Shown: positions 60,172 through 64,000 of the stretch, piece by piece
Numbering within the stretch: position 1 is the stretch's first letter
Layout of the letters: every line of letters starts with the position of its first letter
Notes under the pieces: generated by a model
Seen by the model: only the letters and a program-made list of their open reading frames with translations
Told to the model about the DNA's origin: nothing
Databases searched by the model: none
Assembly (NCBI RefSeq): GCF_023656565.1
Contig: NZ_JAMOKG010000001.1
Location: 316,456-380,455, forward strand
From: Flavobacterium tyrosinilyticum
GTDB lineage: Bacteria > Bacteroidota > Bacteroidia > Flavobacteriales > Flavobacteriaceae
Direction of reading: 5' to 3'
DNA length: 64,000 nucleotides
Made by a program: the position numbers and the translations under genes

Positions 60172-61407
60172 TTATTCAAACTTTCGCTTGACGAACCAAA
60201 TTCCGTCCAACGACAAATTGATTGATATTTTATGGTAATTTTCTTTTATTAAATCATTTGCAATTCGGCCTTTCTGCCCATAAGAATACGAAATGTTAAG
60301 TGACGAAAATGTATTTTCGATTGGCAAGTTTAATCCAATAGAAACAGATGCATTATTGACACGATGTTTATCAACTTCAAGATAGCCATTGTCAAAATTT
60401 ACACCTGCAGAATACCCTACTCTATCCCAATATTTCCTAATATTCTTTTTAGCATTATAGGAAATCCCTAGTGCAAAACGATCTTGATTTACAAATTCTC
60501 CATAAAGTTCAGATTGCTTTGTGCTATCCCAGAAACTTTTCTCATAATCTAAAGTTAGATTCAAATTATTTTTAAATCGTTTACTGACTCCAAAACCTAG
60601 CTCTAAAGGCATGTAATAATCGTCTGTATCTGTAGCTACATTGGTCTCTACAGCAGTCTCTACTTCATCTGCAATACTTGCTACCGACTGCACTTTGGAC
60701 GCTTTTATTCTTGACGGAACTTTAACTGTTGTACCGATCGTAAAAGTAGAATCTATTTTGAATTGCCCCCCTAATGTTGCGCGTACGCCATTATAATCTG
60801 TTTTTTTATGTATGGTTGTAATGGCATTCGAAATCAAAAAAGCACGATCGTCTACTGTGTTTCCAAAAAGAAACGTTCCTGTTGCTCCCAAGGTTAATTT
60901 TTTTCCAAATCTATATCCGTACGAAAAATCCAAATTGTTTAAACCTCCAGATCCCTGTGCTGTCACATAATAATATTCCTGACTATCGGAAATGGGAAGT
61001 TTTAAATTTGAAATCTTAAACACCGAACTAGAATAAGGACGAAGTGCTAAACTAAAACCAGAATTTTTAGTGACTGGAAAAGCAAAAGCCAAATGAGAAA
61101 ATTGAAAATTATTTCGCTTTTCTGTACGAGTACTGCTCTGATAAGTTGTCGCAATAGCTTTTCCTCCAATATCAAAAAGAAAGTGACTCTGATACATAAA
61201 TCCTAATGATGCCGGATTTAGATTATTGATAAAAGTATCTGAAGGCAAAGCAATTCCAGAACCACCAATGGAAGGCAGATTACCAAAATCTGATTCATAC
61301 AAGCTTCCAACACCATAAAGTGAATAGGGAGAACTTGAGATGCTTTGAGAAAACGAAGTCAGCGACATTAAAAGGAAGCAACTCCATAAAACAATTTTAT
61401 TTTTCAT
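60172..61407 (-). CDS. Outer-membrane beta-barrel protein
   Basis: 411 residues. Signal peptide (1-20, cut near TSFSQ), then alternating polar and aromatic strands across the whole length, with GGSGIALPSDTFINNLNPAS near the start, as in FadL-like 'outer membrane protein transport' proteins, and SSLNISYSYGQKGR near the end. It starts directly (0 bp) after the DUF4270 stop and is certainly cotranscribed. By family a hydrophobic-solute channel is possible; the substrate is unknown. Confidence 0.82.
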   Translation of the reverse strand: MKNKIVLWSCFLLMSLTSFSQSISSSPYSLYGVGSLYESDFGNLPSIGGSGIALPSDTFINNLNPASLGFMYQSHFLFDIGGKAIATTYQSSTRTEKRNNFQFSHLAFAFPVTKNSGFSLALRPYSSSVFKISNLKLPISDSQEYYYVTAQGSGGLNNLDFSYGYRFGKKLTLGATGTFLFGNTVDDRAFLISNAITTIHKKTDYNGVRATLGGQFKIDSTFTIGTTVKVPSRIKASKVQSVASIADEVETAVETNVATDTDDYYMPLELGFGVSKRFKNNLNLTLDYEKSFWDSTKQSELYGEFVNQDRFALGISYNAKKNIRKYWDRVGYSAGVNFDNGYLEVDKHRVNNASVSIGLNLPIENTFSSLNISYSYGQKGRIANDLIKENYHKISINLSLDGIWFVKRKFE

Positions 61408-62736
61408 TTAGTAAGAGATGTAATAAATTTTGAGCTGAAGTTTGTTGTCGACATGTTTTTGATTTCCTAATACAATTCGATTAACCGATTTAGAAATCGA
61501 AGGTAATGTCAGAATAAGTGATGATCTAGAATCGGCTTGCTTGAGCATTTCTTTTTGAAGAAAAGCGCCAATCGGAATGGTGTAACCTAAATTTTCATTA
61601 AACTCGTCACTCTTTTTATTCAATATTCCATAGACAGTGGTTCCAGCAGAATTTACCAATGTCCCGCTTATTCGATTCAGATTATCTCCAACATAAACCG
61701 CCAAAGAATCTGCCAACGGATATTTATCTGAATAAGAATTATTGATGGGCTTAACGAACAATTCGGCATTTACAATAGCTCCGTTGGTCGAGATATTTTT
61801 AAACTGCTTAATATTCGGAAATTCAACCCTACAAGCAACTCCTGTTCCTGACTGAATAAATCCTTGATTATTGGTTAACTTACTGGAGAGATTACTGCTT
61901 GAAACCGGAAGGTTTTGCAGTATGGTTCCCGTTTTATCCAGAGAAATAGAATTGAACTGTTTTGTATTGTCAATAATTGTAAAATCGAGATAATAAGAGG
62001 CTTGATCTGCATCTCCTTTATATTTTGAATAATACAATCGAATTTTACTATTTCCCCCACTAAATCCGATTACACTAGAAGAATTGGATGTGTCTGGAAC
62101 CAAAACAAGTCCTTTTAAATATTCGGTAAAACTATCTAAATCTGTAACTTCTTTCTTTTTTACTTTCTGAAAGAGAGCTTCTCCAAACTCATCATTCATT
62201 TTAATATTTATAGAGTCCTTTTGTGTTGGTCTTGGCATAAAGGATATCTTTCCCAAGCTTTCAGAACTATAATTAAATGCCGAATTGTTGTATAAATCAC
62301 TCTCGCCAGTATTGGCCTTAATTTTTTGAAGCAAACGATGAATATCAAATGTTTGAACTTTTGTAGTATCTCCATAATAATACTTATCGTATTTAAGAAT
62401 CATCGAAATAGAATCGAAAACATAATTTACAGCATCAGTATCAGAGCCTGCACTGTTTAAGGTATAAATATTGCTTGAAACCTGAAAATAGCTGTTTGAT
62501 TTGACTTTCCCAAAAATAGGATCATCATAATTCCCAACCAATATTCTGTTTTTAGCCGAAGTTACCAGCGAGTCAAAATTAATAGTTGACATTTCTACTG
62601 TCACAGTATCTATCATAATTACTTTATTGCTTAAAGCCAGATAATCTGAACCAACAGTAAATTCTCCAGTATCTGTATCTGTACCACATGAAAATAGGGT
62701 AAATACAAAAAGCAGTATCAATATAAACTTGTGCAT
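61408..62736 (-). CDS. DUF4270 family lipoprotein
   Basis: 442 residues. Lipobox LFSC (C17), then DUF4270 landmarks: IDTVTVEMSTINFDSLVTSA, RILVGNYDDPIFGKVKSNSY, KIRLYYSKYKGD, and the C-terminal strand KLQLKIYYISY. It is an outer-membrane lipoprotein of unknown role found widely in Bacteroidota. TATATTTG on the minus strand (62759-62752) is a good -7 element. It is followed by the barrel gene with no gap, suggesting one complex. Confidence 0.88.
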   Translation of the reverse strand: MHKFILILLFVFTLFSCGTDTDTGEFTVGSDYLALSNKVIMIDTVTVEMSTINFDSLVTSAKNRILVGNYDDPIFGKVKSNSYFQVSSNIYTLNSAGSDTDAVNYVFDSISMILKYDKYYYGDTTKVQTFDIHRLLQKIKANTGESDLYNNSAFNYSSESLGKISFMPRPTQKDSINIKMNDEFGEALFQKVKKKEVTDLDSFTEYLKGLVLVPDTSNSSSVIGFSGGNSKIRLYYSKYKGDADQASYYLDFTIIDNTKQFNSISLDKTGTILQNLPVSSSNLSSKLTNNQGFIQSGTGVACRVEFPNIKQFKNISTNGAIVNAELFVKPINNSYSDKYPLADSLAVYVGDNLNRISGTLVNSAGTTVYGILNKKSDEFNENLGYTIPIGAFLQKEMLKQADSRSSLILTLPSISKSVNRIVLGNQKHVDNKLQLKIYYISY

Positions 62737-62751
62737 AATTTAATTTTTGGG

Positions 62752-62759
62752 CAAATATA
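62752..62759 (-). promoter_or_regulatory. -7 element of the DUF4270 operon
   Basis: The reverse complement reads TATATTTG. A TTG lies about 15 bp upstream, shorter than the ideal spacer. Confidence 0.45.
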
Positions 62760-62967
62760 AATTGTGCACTTTGGCAACACACTATAACATATACTATCGC
62801 GCTTTTTTAAGCTACAAATTGTACAAAACGATCTATAATCTGAATTCTATTCTCAAATTCTAATTCGGCCTTAAAAACAACGATTTTGTCTATCAAAACA
62901 CGTCATATATATATCTTCTTTTTTTTAAGGGCGTCATCCATCTAATTTTGAACCAATAAAATAAATA

Positions 62968-63807
62968 ATGAAAGTAAGGTTTTTAGTTTGTTCTCTTTTT
63001 TTGATTTCGTTTTTAGGTTTAAAAGCTCAGGAAAACTTTGGCGCTACGATAAATTTTAAAACGGAGCCAACAGAAAAGATAAATTTTAGCGAAACAGATG
63101 TTGCCATTTTTTATCAGAAGAAACTAGGAACAAAAAGCAAAATAACGAACACGTTAGAATATTCTAATTTGAAGGTGAATTACGAATTCAATCCCTATAA
63201 TTTTTATGCGGATGAGGATAAATTCAATCAAGTTCAAAACAAATTCGAATATTCGTCTAAAATAACAGAAAAAACTAAATGGCAGTTTTCTATTATTCCG
63301 ACAGCAAATTTCCAGAGCAAACTTGATTTTTCGGACCTGACAGTTCTAGGAAGTTTGACAATAAGCCAGCAGTTGACTTCAAAAATAAATTTAATTGTCG
63401 GAGCTGGCAGAACATCGATTTTTGGAGCGCCAAAAATAACACCGATTGTGGTTTTTGATTATAAAATGAATGAGCAAACCGATTTTAAAATTGGATTCCC
63501 AGATTCGAGAATTTCTTATTCTAATAATGATCGAAACCAATTCAGTATGACGAATAGTTTTAATGGAAATTTTTATCATTTGAACGAAACAAACACAGAC
63601 AACAATGCCGAAAAAGCAGTTTTATCGCAAATGACATCGGCTCTAGAATATGAAAGAAATGTTACTGGCAATTGGTTTTTAAATTTTAAAACTGGTTACG
63701 ATTTCAATAAAAAATACAATTTACTAGATAAAAGTGACCATAAAGTATATGACTACAATAGCGGAAATGGTTACGTTTTAGGAATAGGGATCAAATACAA
63801 ACAATAA
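62968..63807 (+). CDS. DUF6268 family outer-membrane protein
   Basis: 279 residues. Signal peptide (1-20, LGLKAQ cut). The rest is a beta-barrel-type sequence with alternating residues (EYSSKITEKTKWQFSIIPTA, INLIVGAGRTSIFGAPKITP) and a C-terminal YVLGIGIKYKQ strand. DUF6268 is given from the overall pattern and its partner genes. Divergent from the DUF4270-barrel pair and 14 bp before the next lipoprotein gene. Confidence 0.78.
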   Translation: MKVRFLVCSLFLISFLGLKAQENFGATINFKTEPTEKINFSETDVAIFYQKKLGTKSKITNTLEYSNLKVNYEFNPYNFYADEDKFNQVQNKFEYSSKITEKTKWQFSIIPTANFQSKLDFSDLTVLGSLTISQQLTSKINLIVGAGRTSIFGAPKITPIVVFDYKMNEQTDFKIGFPDSRISYSNNDRNQFSMTNSFNGNFYHLNETNTDNNAEKAVLSQMTSALEYERNVTGNWFLNFKTGYDFNKKYNLLDKSDHKVYDYNSGNGYVLGIGIKYKQ

Positions 63808-63821
63808 ATATTAAATACACT

Positions 63822-64000
63822 ATGATTAATCTAAAAAAAGGAATTTTATTCACCGCGCTTTTTTCAAGCCTCTTTTTGATAAGCTGCAGCAATGATAATG
63901 ATGATGATGATTTGATGGGTAACTGGATTAAAAAATCAGCTTTTGACGGTCCTGCAAGATCTAGTGCAACAAGTTTCGTTATCGGAGATTATGCTTATGT
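63822..64000 (+). CDS. N-terminal part of a lipoprotein, probably Kelch-type
   Basis: The frame is open from the ATG at 63822 to the window edge (59 codons visible). Signal peptide with lipobox LISC (about C22), an Asn/Asp run (SNDNDDDD), then WIKKSAFDGPARSSATSFVI followed by GDYAYV. The R-S-x-A-x-x-F-V-I-G-D-Y-A-Y pattern is the start of a Kelch repeat blade. It follows the DUF6268 gene by 14 bp. It is cut by the window end, so full domain content is unknown. Confidence 0.7.
   Translation, partial: MINLKKGILFTALFSSLFLISCSNDNDDDDLMGNWIKKSAFDGPARSSATSFVIGDYAY

Overview
The window reads as a chromosomal segment of a Flavobacterium species close to the F. johnsoniae group. The basis is low G+C, Bacteroidota promoters (TTTG, about 18-20 bp, TAnnTTTG), sparse Shine-Dalgarno sequences, a type IX secretion (T9SS) type B sorting domain, a TonB-dependent receptor with a DUF4249 partner, DUF4270/DUF6268/DUF6089 envelope proteins and a FolK-deoxynucleoside kinase fusion. 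Species assignment is inference. I see no insertion sequence, prophage, CRISPR array or rRNA operon. It is mostly core genome with small accessory islands and unusually rich intergenic repeats.

Layout. 0-5.4 kb: XRE/DUF2083 regulator, a small hypothetical, then pirin, a YjdI-type Fe-S protein and YceI (the first and last share a promoter/operator block) and an AraC regulator. 5.5-12 kb: DUF983, fabD, a toxin-antitoxin-like pair, an EamA exporter, galE, a DegT sugar aminotransferase and waaA. 12.3-17.5 kb: a tiny Ala/Val/Asp/Ser-repeat lipoprotein, DUF1508, a 17-copy octamer array, tRNA-Leu and tRNA-Gly, mutS, DUF1573, TrmH. 17.5-30 kb: a T9SS leucine-rich-repeat surface protein, folK-dNK, sppA, a hydrolase, AsmA, a GT9 glycosyltransferase, DUF2797. 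30-34.1 kb: a GH3-family protein, an NTF2-fold immunity-like lipoprotein, a small membrane protein, Crp/Fnr, a ketopantoate reductase-like protein. 34.5-40 kb: serB, then six small VOC and SRPBCC proteins facing a GlxA-type regulator. 40-46 kb: L,D-transpeptidase, clpX, clpP, tig, a small membrane protein, an alpha/beta hydrolase. 46-51 kb: an unknown lipoprotein, DUF4249 and a TonB-dependent receptor. 51-60 kb: pdxJ facing CBS, nadK, DUF6089, uppS, bamA, two OmpH/Skp proteins and murI, an envelope-biogenesis run. 60-64 kb: an outer-membrane beta-barrel and DUF4270 lipoprotein facing DUF6268 and a truncated, probably Kelch-type lipoprotein.

The most unusual content is between the genes. (1) A dispersed family of octamer-periodic tracts (unit about NCTRAGNT or its complement) occurs in at least eight places; the perfect 17-unit array at 13.1 kb looks like its homogenised form. 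(2) Two copies of a structured element with conserved purine-rich internal loops and compensatory changes in both stems probably belong to a Bacteroidota RNA motif such as Flavo-1. (3) A TGTCA-ended half-site family forms long hairpins in both head-to-head and tail-to-tail arrangements. (4) A 20-bp operator lies at identical spacing in front of pirin and YceI. (5) A 37-bp relic of a GH3 gene tail lies about 0.9 kb downstream of the intact gene. Everything was read by eye; no database search was run, so family names rest on recognised motifs.
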